Position numbers and translations under genes: made by a program. From Poecilobothrus nobilitatus (taxonomy: Eukaryota > Arthropoda > Insecta > Diptera > Dolichopodidae), in NCBI GenBank assembly GCA_947095535.1, contig OX352772.1, positions 46,581,445-46,645,444 of the forward strand: a stretch of 64,000 nucleotides of DNA, read 5' to 3'. Under the pieces are notes generated by a model. That model ran no database searches and was not told the origin of the DNA. It saw only the letters and a program-made list of their open reading frames with translations. Position 1 is the stretch's first letter. Each line of letters starts with the position of its first letter. This document shows positions 35,351 to 47,280 of the stretch, in pieces.

Positions 35351-36869
35351 GCCTGCCCATTTTAAATCAATTTTCATTTCCTAATTCAACTTTCTTTGAC
35401 CAGGCAGTACATGAATACCCTACTAAAGGTCGTATAACCTATTGTTTGGTCAAAAAAGGGGGGAGGTAGTGTTTAGTGGATTAATATCCCACACACAGAT
35501 AGAGGACTCGTGCTCGTATAACTCCTATATAGCGTCTTTCGATGATTTCCACCTACCCTCGCAAAAAAAATATAAATATAAAATAAAATTTAAAATGAAA
35601 TAAAACAAAAACAATAACAATAGGGTTCTAAATTCGGGTTCACAAAAATGATTGAATCTTTGGACTCGGGAATTTGAGTTCGGGTACGATTTGATACCCT
35701 GTTTTTAAGGTATCAACTGATATTATATTGTCTTAGCAGTTCAAAAGATATATATAGAGTGTACATAAATTTGATTTCAATATTTTCAAAAAAGCGATAT
35801 TAACCCTTTAGTATCTTAGATGCCAATCGGGACTATCACATGAATATATTATTTTTATTCAAGATTTGTACAAAATTTCAAAACAAGCGGTGCTGGCAGC
35901 TAAAAGTATAACTAAAATTATATATGTAAATAAATGCATAAAAAAATAAAACTTTATATTATCCTTTTTGTATCCTTTTTTTTTTTATTAATTTTTAAAA
36001 AATCTAATTACACATTTTCATATATTCTTTTTTATTACATATTTTTTTTTCTCTTATTTTTTTCTCTTATTTTCTTTTGTTCTAAATTAAAGCAAATAAA
36101 ATTGATATAATATATATATATATATATATATATTTAAAAATATACACATATATAGATATCAAAATTTTCATATTGTTTTTGTTTTTTTTATTTTTTTTAA
36201 ATTTAAGTTTAATAATAATATAATAATAGTTATAATAATAATAGCAATAGTAAAAAAAAATTTAAAAAACAAAAATGTTAACTTAAAGATAACAAGAATT
36301 TATTTTTTTTTTTTTTTTGTTAACAAAAAAAAAACATTAAATTGAAAAACAAATTTTTTTTTTTATTAAATTGCCACATTAATTATCTTAAAAACATGTT
36401 TTATTTTTTATTATATATTAAAAAAATACTATCTATAGATACTGAAACATTTTTTTAATTAAATGAAAAATACAAAATTTATTTTTAATATCAAACTTTT
36501 TATAAGACAAAAAACAAAAATTATCACAATTCAGTTAATACGAAAAAAAAAAATTTATTTAAAACATAAAAATAAAACGAGGCGTTCATACTACAAAGTA
36601 TTATAAAAATTTAAATGAGTTGAGCCATTAATACTAACCCTACATATCTAAATTTTGATTAATTTTTTATTTTAAATATAGTAAAGGAACTTAACCAGGA
36701 AACAATTTTAAAAAGGTTTCATAAGGATAATTTTAAAATCACAACATATCTTATCAGTAGAGGAAAATGATGGCCGAGTAAAATGAAATAAAAGATCAGA
36801 TTGGCAAATAAGTAATTATATTAGCCGTCCATATGCGTAAAGACACCAAATCTACTGTAATAACATAAG
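35351..36869. other. AT-rich spacer with simple repeats
   Basis: It contains poly-T and poly-A runs and the TA tract at 36107..36132. No gene was seen. Confidence 0.45.
36107..36132. repeat. (TA)n microsatellite
   Basis: An uninterrupted alternating T/A run of about 26 bp. Confidence 0.85.
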
Positions 36870-38950
36870 AATGACAAAGTAAATTGCCCAAAATGCAGTA
36901 AAAAGGTAAAGAATAATGATAAAGGATGTCAATGTGAAAGTTTTTGCAGAAAATGGTATCATTCACTCTGCTTAGGAATTGAAGATGAACTGCAGGAGAA
37001 ATTATAAGATCAAGAAGTCCTTGACGATGCGGCTACGCCAAAAATGTAAAGGACTATTTTTAAGCCTAACATATATAAAATTCGAACATAGCATAGAAAC
37101 TGTTGAGTTTAAAATAGAATTAGCAACAAAAATGAACTCACGCCAGCAGGAGGTGGTTTTGTTATACTTAGAGACTCTCAAGTTATCGTTGAACAACATG
37201 ACTAATTCAATCAGTCTCACAGCCAACACCAAAGATAAGAAAACAAATGTGCAAAGCTTAGTGTTAAAAGCGAACGAAAAAAGTTTTACTCCAGATAGAA
37301 TTATTAAAAAAGTAAAATGCAAAATCCACCCGTCGAAACTGAAAGTTTCCATTCAAAGAATAACGAAAACAAAAAATGATGGAGTATTAGTTATGCCTGG
37401 TAGTAATGAGCATGGTAAAATCTTAAAAGAGGAGCTTGAAAAAATATTGAGGATGAATATAGCATTAAGGATACCGCATACCAACATGAAAAATCCTAGA
37501 GTCATAATTAAAAGTGTGAAGTCGGAATACAAGACGGATCAACACCTTTTACATGCACTAATTGCACAAAATAGATGTATAAATGAAAATGACATAGTAA
37601 AAATTATTCACTCCAAGGAACACAAAGGGTGCTAAAATTATGTGGTAGATTGTGGACAGTTAACCTTTAGGAAAATTGTGGTCAAATACATAAATATTGG
37701 TTGCAGATATCATTATGTAAGAGAACATGTGTATGCACGTAGATGCAGTAACTGTAACTATTTTAGACATTACGTTGCTAACTGATATCATCAAGCAAGT
37801 TGTGTAAAGTGTGGTGAAGCTATTAGCAAAGAGTGTCATACTTATTTTAAGCAGTTTGAATTTGTTATATCTAAAATATTATCCAACTGTGATTAATGGA
37901 AATACTCTCTGCTGTTAATTATAGTTCAATAGCGGTTAATAAAAATATAAGTATTGCTTTATGAAAACAAGAAACAAAATGGACGAAATCAACATATTTA
38001 TAAAAAAAAAAAAAACCCGCAACAAGCACTTTAGTGTATATGAGATTCAATAGTACAATATTGAGGGATATGAAGCGGTATTCTGCAGGAGTAATAATGT
38101 TGAAGGAGGTACTGTTATATATATTCAAAATAGCCTTGATTATAAAATACTAGAAACGCACAGTATATACAGCAGTTCTACAGAAAATTCTTACTACTCA
38201 GCCGAAAATTGGAATTGCTACTGCACAGCAAACGACAATGAAAAAAATACAGCGAGTACATTGAAACTTTATCCGAAAAGTACAAAAATCTTATTTTCGT
38301 AACTGACACAAACATTAATTTGCTGAAAGACAACACCAGCACACGGGAATATAGAGAAACCATAGACACCACTTCTGTAATGTTTGTAAATAACATCGAT
38401 GTGGCTCAAGCAACGAGAATCACACTGACCAACTCCACTATTATCGACCATGTTAGAACCAATATGCTACCCTGCTAATTACAAATTTGACATAATATTA
38501 GAAGAGTGCTGTTTTAGACCACAAGATCTTGAAACTACAGGTCACTCATGGACAAATTCAGATATTATAAAATATATAAAGTTTGAGATCGTCTATACAA
38601 AGTCGTCTAGGCCAAGCAATGCAAATTTAATGATGAAATCCAAAATCCAAACAGAGATGGCAGGAAATTATAGAAAACTATTAACAAAAATTTACTTAAC
38701 AAACATAACACTAGGAAAGAAAGTGTTCAACAGCTATGTGTAAATGGAGTAATCAGTAACAATAAAAAAGACATCGCCAACATTTTAAACAACTTCTTTA
38801 ATACTGGTAGGCAGAGAACTTAGTGCAGACCAAGTACTAAATACTGCACCGTCAATACAAAACGTCACTAATGCGCAAACGTTATTTACATTTCCATCAG
38901 ATATGAGTGAGGTTATGAAAGTGATTAATACTTTAAAATTGGTTGCGGCG
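36870..38950 (+). pseudogene. Decayed LINE with PHD-like finger, gag-like ORF1 and endonuclease
   Basis: Frames shift repeatedly but the order is intact. 36870-37006 encodes a PHD-like finger (CPKCSKKV ... CQCESFCRKWYHSLC). 36979-37635 is the longest frame and includes 'TKTKNDGVLVMPGSNEHGK', typical of retroelement gag-like ORF1. About 37700-37840 encodes degraded zinc knuckles (CSNCNYFRH, CVKCGEA). About 38050-38160 is an endonuclease piece (GYEAVFCRSNNVEGGTVIYI). 38251-38478 is the endonuclease end (FVTDTNINLL ... ATRITLTNSTIIDHVRTN). 38770-38935 is the start of the reverse transcriptase region (KDIANILNNFFN, VMKVINTLK). It stops at 38950 where another repeat follows. This is an I/R1- or Jockey-like LINE, inactive. 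Confidence 0.85.
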
Positions 38951-39060
38951 CTCAAATTTCACTTTTTCAAGGAAAAGCTACAACGTCAACCATAGTTTTT
39001 GTTTGTAAAAGTGAGTTTGAATTTCCAGTTTGGTTTTATGTATTCGACCCTTTTTGGCTG
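38951..39060. mobile_element. Partial copy of the 31613/49498 MITE family
   Basis: 'gtgagtttgaatttccagtt' and 'ggttttatgtattcgaccc' echo the right arm of the element at 31613 ('gagttcaagctcatttttatgcattcgacc'). No left arm is evident. It directly follows the truncated LINE, so it may mark the breakpoint. The phrase 'gtaaaaactaatttttg' at about 39083 is shared with the interior of 49498..49641. Confidence 0.5.
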
Positions 39061-40558
39061 AAATCATATCATACTTCTTTAAGTAAAAACTAATTTTTGC
39101 TTAAATGGCTCAAACTTAATTTTTGCTTAAATGTCAAAAATTGAAACTCGGAATGACTTTTTACCTAGAATTTTAAAAAATGAAATTTAAGTTGCAGCTT
39201 ACTTTTGAAAGTTTAAGGCATTTAACCGAATTTTCTTATATTGGAAAAAGTCAAAAGAATAACTAACTGCAAGTTAAGGTAAAACAAAAACCTTAATTTT
39301 AACGAATTTAATCGAGAAAAATTTAGACAATATTTTTTTTTTTTTTTTCAGTAATATTCAATCGTTTCCTTTTTTTTTGTTTATTATTAATAGGGATAAT
39401 TTTAGAATTTTTTTAATGGCTCTTTTCAAAAACTATGTTTTTTCTCTCACTCAAAAAAAAAAAAAAACCCTTTTAAGTAGAACAGAAATTACAGAAAAAT
39501 AAAAGGTAATTATTAATTAATTATTAATTATTAAAATCTATATATATAAATTAATAACATATAAAAATAGGACCTTTATTACAACACATTAAATAATTTA
39601 ATTTAATTTAATATATTTTGATAATTAATGTACCAATTGTTATTTAAAACCAAAAAAAAAAATCGGAAAAAATTATTTTAATCGATTTAAAATTAATTCG
39701 ATACAAAATCAATTACTCTATAGTTTAAATGAAAAATTTGAAAATTATAATTATACATATAATTTATATTAATTAATTTTTAATTATTTTTTGCTTTTGT
39801 ATTTTTTTTTTTTTTTTTTATTTGGTAGTTTTTAATTAAATATTTTATTTTTTTTTTTGTTTTGTTTTGTTTTGTTTTTATAAAAAAATATGAAAAAGCC
39901 AAGCTTATTATTATTAAAAAAAAAATGTTTTTTTTTGCTCTGATATAACGATTAATGGGTGCGTTTTTTAATTTAATTTTTTTTTTTTAGTTATGAAATT
40001 TTTTTTTTTTTTATTTTCTGCTTCAAAAAAGAAAAAACAAAATAAAAATACGTAAGAATAATATTACAACTATACATATTCCCTTTTTTTATTTTTTGTT
40101 TTTGTTTTATTTTTTGTTTTTGTTTTATTTTTTGTTTTATTTTTTAAAAGAAAATATTTGGAAATCAAATATTAATATACATATATACATATGTATATAT
40201 ATTTTTCTTAATACATACGTACATACATTCAATTAATATAACATAATTTTAATTCTTGCTTGTTTATTTTTCTTTCTTAATTAAATAATAAAATAATCTA
40301 CAGAATAATAAAATTCATTACATACATATACAGTACAGTTTGAAATTAATTGTTTAGTTCTTTATTTTAGTGATGCGTCTGGTTATACTACAGTCATAGA
40401 TAAGATGAATCTTGACATTGAGTGAATACATAATTTTTATACACATAATTTTCCACGATTCTGTTGATATCGTGTAAAAATCGCCAAAGAATGTATTTTA
40501 TTAATGCTAGTGATTTATTTTTTGAAGACATTTTTTTTGAAGCCCGAAATAAATATAG
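39061..40558. other. AT-rich spacer with homopolymer and TTTTG-type simple repeats
   Basis: Contains repeated 'ttttgttttgttttg' (about 39857-39878) and 'ttttttgtttttgtttta' tandem words (about 40086-40140). No coding sequence was seen. Confidence 0.5.
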
Positions 40559-42830
40559 GTGATATCGGTAGTAAATAACCAAACAAGTACAAATGTAAAC
40601 GAGGAAAATAAACATAAGGAAAATGGTTGTAAAGCGGAAGAATCTGAACTAACAGCGGTGCTGGATTATAACTTGTTGTCATCAGACGAGTATGCCACCG
40701 CTGGTAGAGAGGATTCAAAAGCAACATCTGATAATGATAGGTCTCCTGAAGTGCCTACGAGCCAATTCAGGACAAACACGTAGTGATCGAGTTGTAACAA
40801 GATATATTCAAAAAAAAAAAAAAAGGGTGTAACAAGTACTGTGTAAAACCTACTTTAGGTAATTGTAAACTACCTAGTGTTTATGTAATAGTAACACTTA
40901 AAACTGTCAAGAATAATAATTGCATTCAAGTAGTAACAAGCTACATGTTAAGACGCATATTTAAATTAATAAAAAATACTGAAATAATAAAATAAAATAA
41001 AAATAGTTTTTTAATAATAATCAGCGCTTATTATTACAGTTTATTCTATAATATTTAACTATCTATGAAAATAAATAAAAATAGATTTCTTCTATGACTT
41101 TTCAGATACTGAAAGTTAGTATGTTCCTAGTACAAGTAGTAGTTTAGAAATTAAAACTATCTACTTAGAAGTTCATACAAATTCAACGGGGACTATTTCA
41201 AAAAAGAGAAAGAAAATGTTAGGTCAAAGAAAAAATAAAAAAAAATTACTTTCCTGTGGAAATTCCTAAGTTTCTTTTAAGAAAAAAAACGTACCAACAA
41301 AACAAATTAAAACTGAGAAACAGATTTCTCGCTCTTATCTTATAGCAACGTAAATAGCAACGTGTGTTTTTGCAAATTAAAGATTATGCTCAACAGCTAC
41401 CCTGGACAGAACAGAAACCAATTGACAGTGTTCCAAAACTCCTATGCTTGTTTGCTGTTCCAGAACCCGTATGCTTGTTTGCTTTAAGAGTTTTGGAACA
41501 CTGTCAGCCCATTGATTACATATTTTACGAATCCAGACATTCGTAGCAAGAAGGGATTTCTATATACATACTCTACTATAGAAAGAGCAGCAAAAAATAT
41601 CGCTGTTAATTGTCCTGCAGACTGTACCATGTTATGTCAAACAGCAAGAAAAATACTTAAGCACATAACATAATTTATTTTAAATATAGTTATGACACTG
41701 AATTCCAACATCTTAATTTAGGAACTCGTACTTTACGGGAAAAGAAAAATGTCTCGATAATATCCAATGCATATACAGAAAAGTTTCCAATTTCTAGTTC
41801 TAGTCAAAGTAGAGTTATTTCACAACACCTACACACCTATTTTAATGAGCTACTATTTACTATGAACTTTAATGATTCATTTAAGTATATCAATGGAAGC
41901 CCCTAATGTGTTTGCATATAACAATATGAAAACAGAAGAATATACAGCAGTTGTGCTAGATGAATCAGTATATGTAATTAAGTGTACACTTGTGTAAGTG
42001 GTTCGAAAATCTACTATTGTCAAATTATATAAAAAATTACCTACTAAAGTGATAATTACTTAATGTCAACAAATAGAATAATTCAATCAAAAGAAACAGA
42101 AGTTCCATGTGACTCTATCATACCAGTATTCTATAATCTAGCAAATTTTTGACATGCATTAATTCCACTAATAATAAATTACGCAGCTTCTGGAAAACTA
42201 AGGTCTAAATCAGAAGATGAATGAAAATATATGCATACATATCTTTAACTTCTTTAACTACAGCAGGAGTATATACACAAGGTTAGATAAATTCTCTTGT
42301 TAGTAAAATAATGTTTTCAGTTGACGGACAAGCGATATCTGAAATAATATCTGGAGGTATCTGAGCAACCATAAACGTTTTTGAATCATTATTAGCTAAT
42401 AAATATGTAACTATAATGAATATATTGAAAATATGTTTCAAAAAAAGATAGAAGATGATACTTATTTGTTTTCACAGGAAAATGGGTAACAGATATATTA
42501 TTGGTATGTGATTCCAATGGAAAGTAATTAAAAATATTAAACTAATTATATTTACAACGCGTCGCAGGGCCTAGGTATAAGGCTAGTTAGTAGTCCCCTC
42601 TGAGAAATAACAACAACAACAATTATATTTAGATGAAAATTTTGAAACAAATGTTTGGATTAAGCTAAAAGTTAAAAGTTTCAGCATATCACTTGCAGGA
42701 TTTTTTGTGCATAAAAAATATCAGAATTTGAAAAGAGGAATACTGTAAAACCTATAGTTATTTATTACTTTACAGAATTAAATAAACTTAAACATATGTT
42801 TTATCGAATGAGCGAAACAATGCTAATCCA
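40559..42830 (+). pseudogene. Decayed coding-like tract, class unknown
   Basis: Several short plus-strand frames have protein-like composition in a region richer in G+C than its flanks: 40559-40783 (hydrophilic, 'SELTAVLDYNLLSSDEYATA'), 41572-41670 ('AAKNIAVNCPADCTMLCQTA'), about 41700-41910 ('NLGTRTLREKKNVSIISNAY') and about 42065-42220 ('CDSIIPVFYNLANF', 'HALIPLIINYAASGKLRSKS'). Stops and frameshifts separate them. I cannot place them in a family; a transposon (for example a copia-like or DNA transposon) is the most likely source given the surroundings. The inverted repeat at 41424..41505 lies inside. Confidence 0.35.
41424..41505. repeat. 18-bp perfect inverted repeat with internal direct repeat
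   Basis: 'gacagtgttccaaaactc' at 41424..41441 is exactly inverted at 41488..41505. Between the arms, 'tatgcttgtttgct' occurs twice. The structure would form a strong hairpin with a 46-bp loop. Origin unknown. Confidence 0.85.
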
Positions 42831-42990
42831 ATAATCATTGAAGAGAGGCACTTTCGTAAAACAAATATACCATTAGTACTTAAGTACACTAACGGAATAA
42901 ATCACTTGAAATGTGTAAGTCACTTGAATTTCAATAGTATAAACAATTATAGAAGTAATAAACTGTATCTATAAACGGTTAAATTTAAAA

Positions 42991-43777
42991 TGGGGTCAAT
43001 TATGAAAGTTTTGTGAGTTAAAACTTTTTCTGTTTTAAAAAGAAGTCATTAATTGTTAATCATGAAAGTCTCATGGGGAAAAGAATTTTTTCTTTTAAGA
43101 AAAAAGTCATTATTTTTCGTTTCATGAATGTTTATTTGTATGTTTTTCTTCATAATTTCAGACTTTTTAAGTTACACGCATTTTTGTAAGGTTCTTTTGA
43201 GGTTCATTAAGGTTCTTTTTCTTGGGGGGCGTAAAAGTTGAAATTTTTATTTCTGTTCACTTAAATTCTACTTCAAAATCGGTGAGTACCTTTTTTAATT
43301 CATGTCGGTCGACTTCTGATTACCAAAATACGGGGACTTCTAGCAACCTTCGCTATTGCATAGTCATAGATATAAAAATGCCTACATATATTATATTTAT
43401 ACTATAATTTTTTTTCAAAGTCCAATTTGTTTTTATCTCTGTATCCAAAAATTAGAAATGTCTCTTAGGCATCTTCTTTCACGGTACAAAATGGTATTTA
43501 CTTCCCTTTCCATTTCTTCAATCTCTTCATCCAAAATGAAACTCCAAATAAAACTAGTTCCCAAACTAGAAAACCACTTCCCAATTTTATAGTTTATTAT
43601 TTTCAATCCACAAAATTTCATACAAAAAAATGTCTTTATTTTCAATAAGATATCCATACATACAAAGCAGTCTTTTCTTTTCAATTCATAAGACTTTCAT
43701 GATTGCCTGACTTTTTTTGAAAGACTATTCAGAGAAGAAAAAAGTCTTAACTCACAAGACTTTCATGATTGACCCCA
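42991..43777. mobile_element. 787-bp inverted-repeat element (MITE)
   Basis: The left end 'tggggtcaattatgaaagtt' continuing 'ttgtgagttaaaact' is matched by the reverse complement of the right end, 'tggggtcaatcatgaaagtc' continuing 'ttgtgagttaagact', about 35 bp with three mismatches. The core at 43212..43430 is shared with the element at 27975..28745, whose ends differ. Open frames inside (for example 43433..43684 minus) have no family support. No clear target duplication is visible. Confidence 0.85.
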
Positions 43778-43959
43778 ATATTTTCTTTGTTTGATAGTGC
43801 TATTAGAATTACTGCCAATTTTTTTTTATGTTTAGTTGTAATTTAAAAAATATGAAAAACTGTTTTAATTTTGTTTCATTATTTAATAAAATACACATAT
43901 GTTAATTTTCTCAATAATAAACATAAAAATTTTTTTTTAATTTTTATAAACCGCTGCCT

Positions 43960-44320
43960 GCGCCGAATCATGAAAATATACGATTGCCGAACATGATTTC
44001 AAATCAAGAACTATAGCGAATAGCAAGATAGAAACATAAGTTACTTGGACATTCGGCAAATAAAATAGAGATGGATCGATCACACCCTTAGGTAGCCAAA
44101 CGAAAATCTAGTTAAACATTTCTTCGAATGGAATCGCCAGCACACGGTACATGTTACAAGACCTATAAAAACTTCGACAACCGTTAATAGGCCTCAGTTA
44201 ATTTGCAAGATCATCAAATAAGACATGATCACAAATCATACGTCTGGGAAGTAACCGAGATCGGTGGAAAGAATTTTGTAAACCAATCTAAGACCCAATA
44301 AGGGTTAAAGAAAGCAGAAG
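43960..44320 (+). pseudogene. LINE 3' end fragment (RTE/BovB-like)
   Basis: The plus strand reads 'RWIDHTLR', stop, 'PNENLVKHFFEWNRQHT', and then, with breaks, text consistent with 'GR..P' and a 'TSGK.PRSVERI' tail. The succession 'W.WIGHTLRKP....KQ.L.WN.QG' is the characteristic end of RTE/CR1-type LINE polyproteins. Several stops show it is inactive. The upstream boundary is uncertain (about 43955, 'gctgcctgcgccgaatcatg'). Confidence 0.7.
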
Positions 44321-44510
44321 AGGAAAATGCACATACATTTTTACATTTAACATTATCATAATTAATTCATACAATATTAACTAAATTGATAACTTTTTTT
44401 TATATTATTTAAATTAAAAAAAAAAATTATTTTAAATTATATATGGTCAATTAAAAAGATATAAAGATAGAAAAGATGTTTCGAATAGAAATAGGTAAAA
44501 TTTACACCTA

Positions 44511-44533
44511 CACTTCACTTCACTTCACTTCAC
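44511..44533 (+). repeat. (CACTT)n microsatellite
   Basis: 'cacttcacttcacttcactt' followed by 'cac': four full units and a partial one. Confidence 0.9.
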
Positions 44534-44729
44534 AAAATTTACCCAAATAAACAAATTTAATCAATTTCACCTTTATAATTTAATTTGTATATGTATGTAA
44601 AGTAATAAAAATGATTTTAAATTAAAATAAAATAATTTCATTTCATTATTGAATTTAAAAAAAATTTTAGATATTATTCTTTTAAAAAAAAACAAAAACT
44701 AAAGGTGATGATGACCCAATGCTCGCATA

Positions 44730-45095
44730 GCATCTCGCTGCGCTTTTACCGTTAAATAGAATACATTAATTTAGATACGGCTTAATGCTTTATAATAACG
44801 TTGCTACCACAACCACGACTACGGCTACCATTTACTTTGTAGCGCTATTATTTATAATCAACCGATTTATGTTGGTATAGTTATTAAACTAATTACTTTG
44901 TTTACTCTGACTGACAGATTAAAAATCTATACATTTTGACAAATCTTTGCTACAAATTTAAAATTTTTAGAAATTTAACTACATTCACAGAGACTGTTGC
45001 GCCATTATAACTCAAAATAATGATTTACAAAGGATTGAAATTTGTAGCCGTAGCCGTAGTTGCTACAAATACAACACGCCGCAAGCGACGCTAGA
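44730..45095. repeat. Inverted-repeat, G+C-richer element (possible MITE)
   Basis: 'ccacgactacggctaccatt' near 44813 is approximately inverted by 'tttgtagccgtagccgtag' near 45040. Outer words 'catctcgctgcgctttt' (about 44731) and 'cgccgcaagcgacgct' (about 45078) also pair loosely. This suggests a small DNA element of about 360 bp, but boundaries are soft. Confidence 0.45.
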
Positions 45096-47135
45096 GTAAA
45101 ACAACTTTTTACTTTTACTCGCGTTGACAATCAATTTGTTTTTGTTTTTTATTATATTATATTGATTGTTGGTCATTTATCGTTATTGACAATTTAATTT
45201 TCATGTTTACAAACAAAATTTAAATTTGTGTGATGTTTGGTCATCATTTTATTTAAATAGCGACACAAAAAAAACGACGTGGTCGGATGGCGAAACAATC
45301 ATTGGATCATAACCTTAAGTTAAATTTTTATTGCAAATAATAATTACATATCTTTTTTGTAATTAATTTTTAACATTAATGTTTTTTTTATATTTTTTTT
45401 TTTTAATTATTCGATGTTTTTATTTTAAATTAATTATTTAATTAACTTAAAACAAACCTAATTAATCTATTTTATTTTTAAAAATGTTATTTAAGTAAAA
45501 TGGGATTCATTTTGTTTTTTAAATATTTAATTTTAATTAATTTGAATGCCGTTTATTAATTTTTTTTTTTATTTTAAAGTATTATTTATAAAAGTAGACA
45601 TAATTTTAATTAGTTTTGTTTTTATTGGTTTTTTTTTTTTTTGTTTTTAATATTTTTTTAATATTTTTTTTAATTTTACAAAAAAAAAAAAATTTTTTAT
45701 ATAAATTTTATATTTAAAAGTTGAGGTTTTTAATGTTTACAATTTTTTTTTTTTTTCTATAGTTTTTTACTTTGAACTTTAAAAAATTAAATATTTGGAT
45801 GGAAAATTTGATTTAAAATTAATTTTTAAGTATTTTATTTTATTAAAAATTTTATTTTAAATACAACACTTATTAATTTATTTTTGATAAAAAAAAAATT
45901 AAAAGAAAAATAAATTTTTTTCTAAATAAAATAAATATTTAGATTTGACTTAGCTTATATTTAGCTTGATAGATAAAATATCTGGATTTCAAAATAATAA
46001 AATGAAAGAAAGCTAAATAAATATTCAAAATTTCAAATTACGATATTTAAATTTTTGCAATTTTAAATTAATCTGTAAACACCGGGGTGTATGACAATTA
46101 TACTAAAACTTTTTCGCAAAATGAAACTCTACCTAAAGCCATTGAGAAAAAAAAAAAAATTTTAAAAGACGTTATTCGTATATCGTATATTTTTTAAAAG
46201 TGATTTCGTCGTAAAAAAAGACTATTGTATATCGATAAAGTGATTTATTATTTAAATCACTTATTATTTAAATTATATTTATTATTCGTTATTTTTGATA
46301 GCACGTAAGCACATAACTTCGGAACGTCAATTTTTAGTCAGGATAACAAAATGAAATTTAACAATAGCGCCCAAACATTAATTTTAGTAATTATAAAAAT
46401 TACAAAATGGTCAAAAGAGTAAAATAAGTTTTTAATTCTGTTTTTTTTTTTTTCTAAATTTAATTTAAAATCATTTTAATGATATGAAATTTTATAAGTT
46501 TTTAAATTGACATGTTTTATATTACTAATTTATTTTATTTTTTTGAAACTCAAAAATTAATTGAAAATTTAAACAAATATTGTATTTTGTTTTTATTTAT
46601 TATAATGTCATATTATAAAAAACATATTATAACACAACAAAAAATAAAAAAATAAAATTTTAAAGTGGGCAGCAGTGGGCAGTTTTTTCGATTTTTATAT
46701 TTTAAATACACATATTAAAAGGGATTTTCATAAATGTCACACGACATAATACTTGAATTATATATGGTTGGTTGACTTTAAATTATACAACTATGTCATA
46801 TGACAGTTATACCAAATCATACTATACTATAGAATATTATGTATATTTGACACATTTCTTTTGCAGTATTCAGTAATAAACAAAATTCCTATCATCGGCA
46901 AACGATCATGGGTGGAATTCGCTTCGTTCAAATATTTTTCGTCAAATCAAGTATAAAGATGAAAACTCAATGTACGCTTTGACAAGTTATACGCTTTTGA
47001 CATTAAAGTTGTATATTAATATTTATATGGAAGTTAACTAAATAAAATGGAAAAGCGTAAAACGCATGAAATGCAAAAAGTTAGTCAACTTTCAACTTTT
47101 TTGTGATTTTTACATTTTTTTTTTTTGTTTAATTA
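45096..47135. other. AT-rich spacer, no gene supported
   Basis: Mostly homopolymer-rich DNA. A segment at about 46869-46960 after 'cttttgcag' is open in two frames for about 25 codons, but there is no way to choose between them and it is not called. Confidence 0.4.
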
Positions 47136-47280
47136 ATGCATTTCTCTGAAATTACACAACCTTTCCTGTTCAAGGGTGACTATAAATATCGTGAGGGAAT
47201 AACTCTTAAACATGTGTGGAATTCGAACCCACACTCTCTCTGTGTTTACGGCGTATTTTATACGCTATTACCCACTTTGA
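47136..47280 (-). mobile_element. tRNA-derived SINE, copy 3
   Basis: Minus strand from 47280: 'aaagtgggtaatagcgtata' (A box), 'gtgggttcgaattccacaca' (a near-perfect B box), then a body ending 'ggaaaggttgtgtaatttc'. It aligns with copies at 5945..6120 and 18887..19045 but lacks their first 15-20 bp ('gagcctcggt'). Confidence 0.75.

Noticed and set aside
37002..37352. 116-codon minus-strand frame
   Set aside because: It is the shadow of the LINE ORF1 frame on the plus strand, which carries family motifs.
41361..41546. 60-codon plus-strand frame
   Set aside because: It is largely the inverted repeat and its duplicated loop word read as protein.
43433..43684. 83-codon minus-strand frame inside the inverted-repeat element
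   Set aside because: No family match, and it spans the boundary of the core shared with 27975..28745 without being conserved there.
46869..46960. Possible exon after cttttgcag
   Set aside because: Two frames are open for similar lengths and neither has other support.
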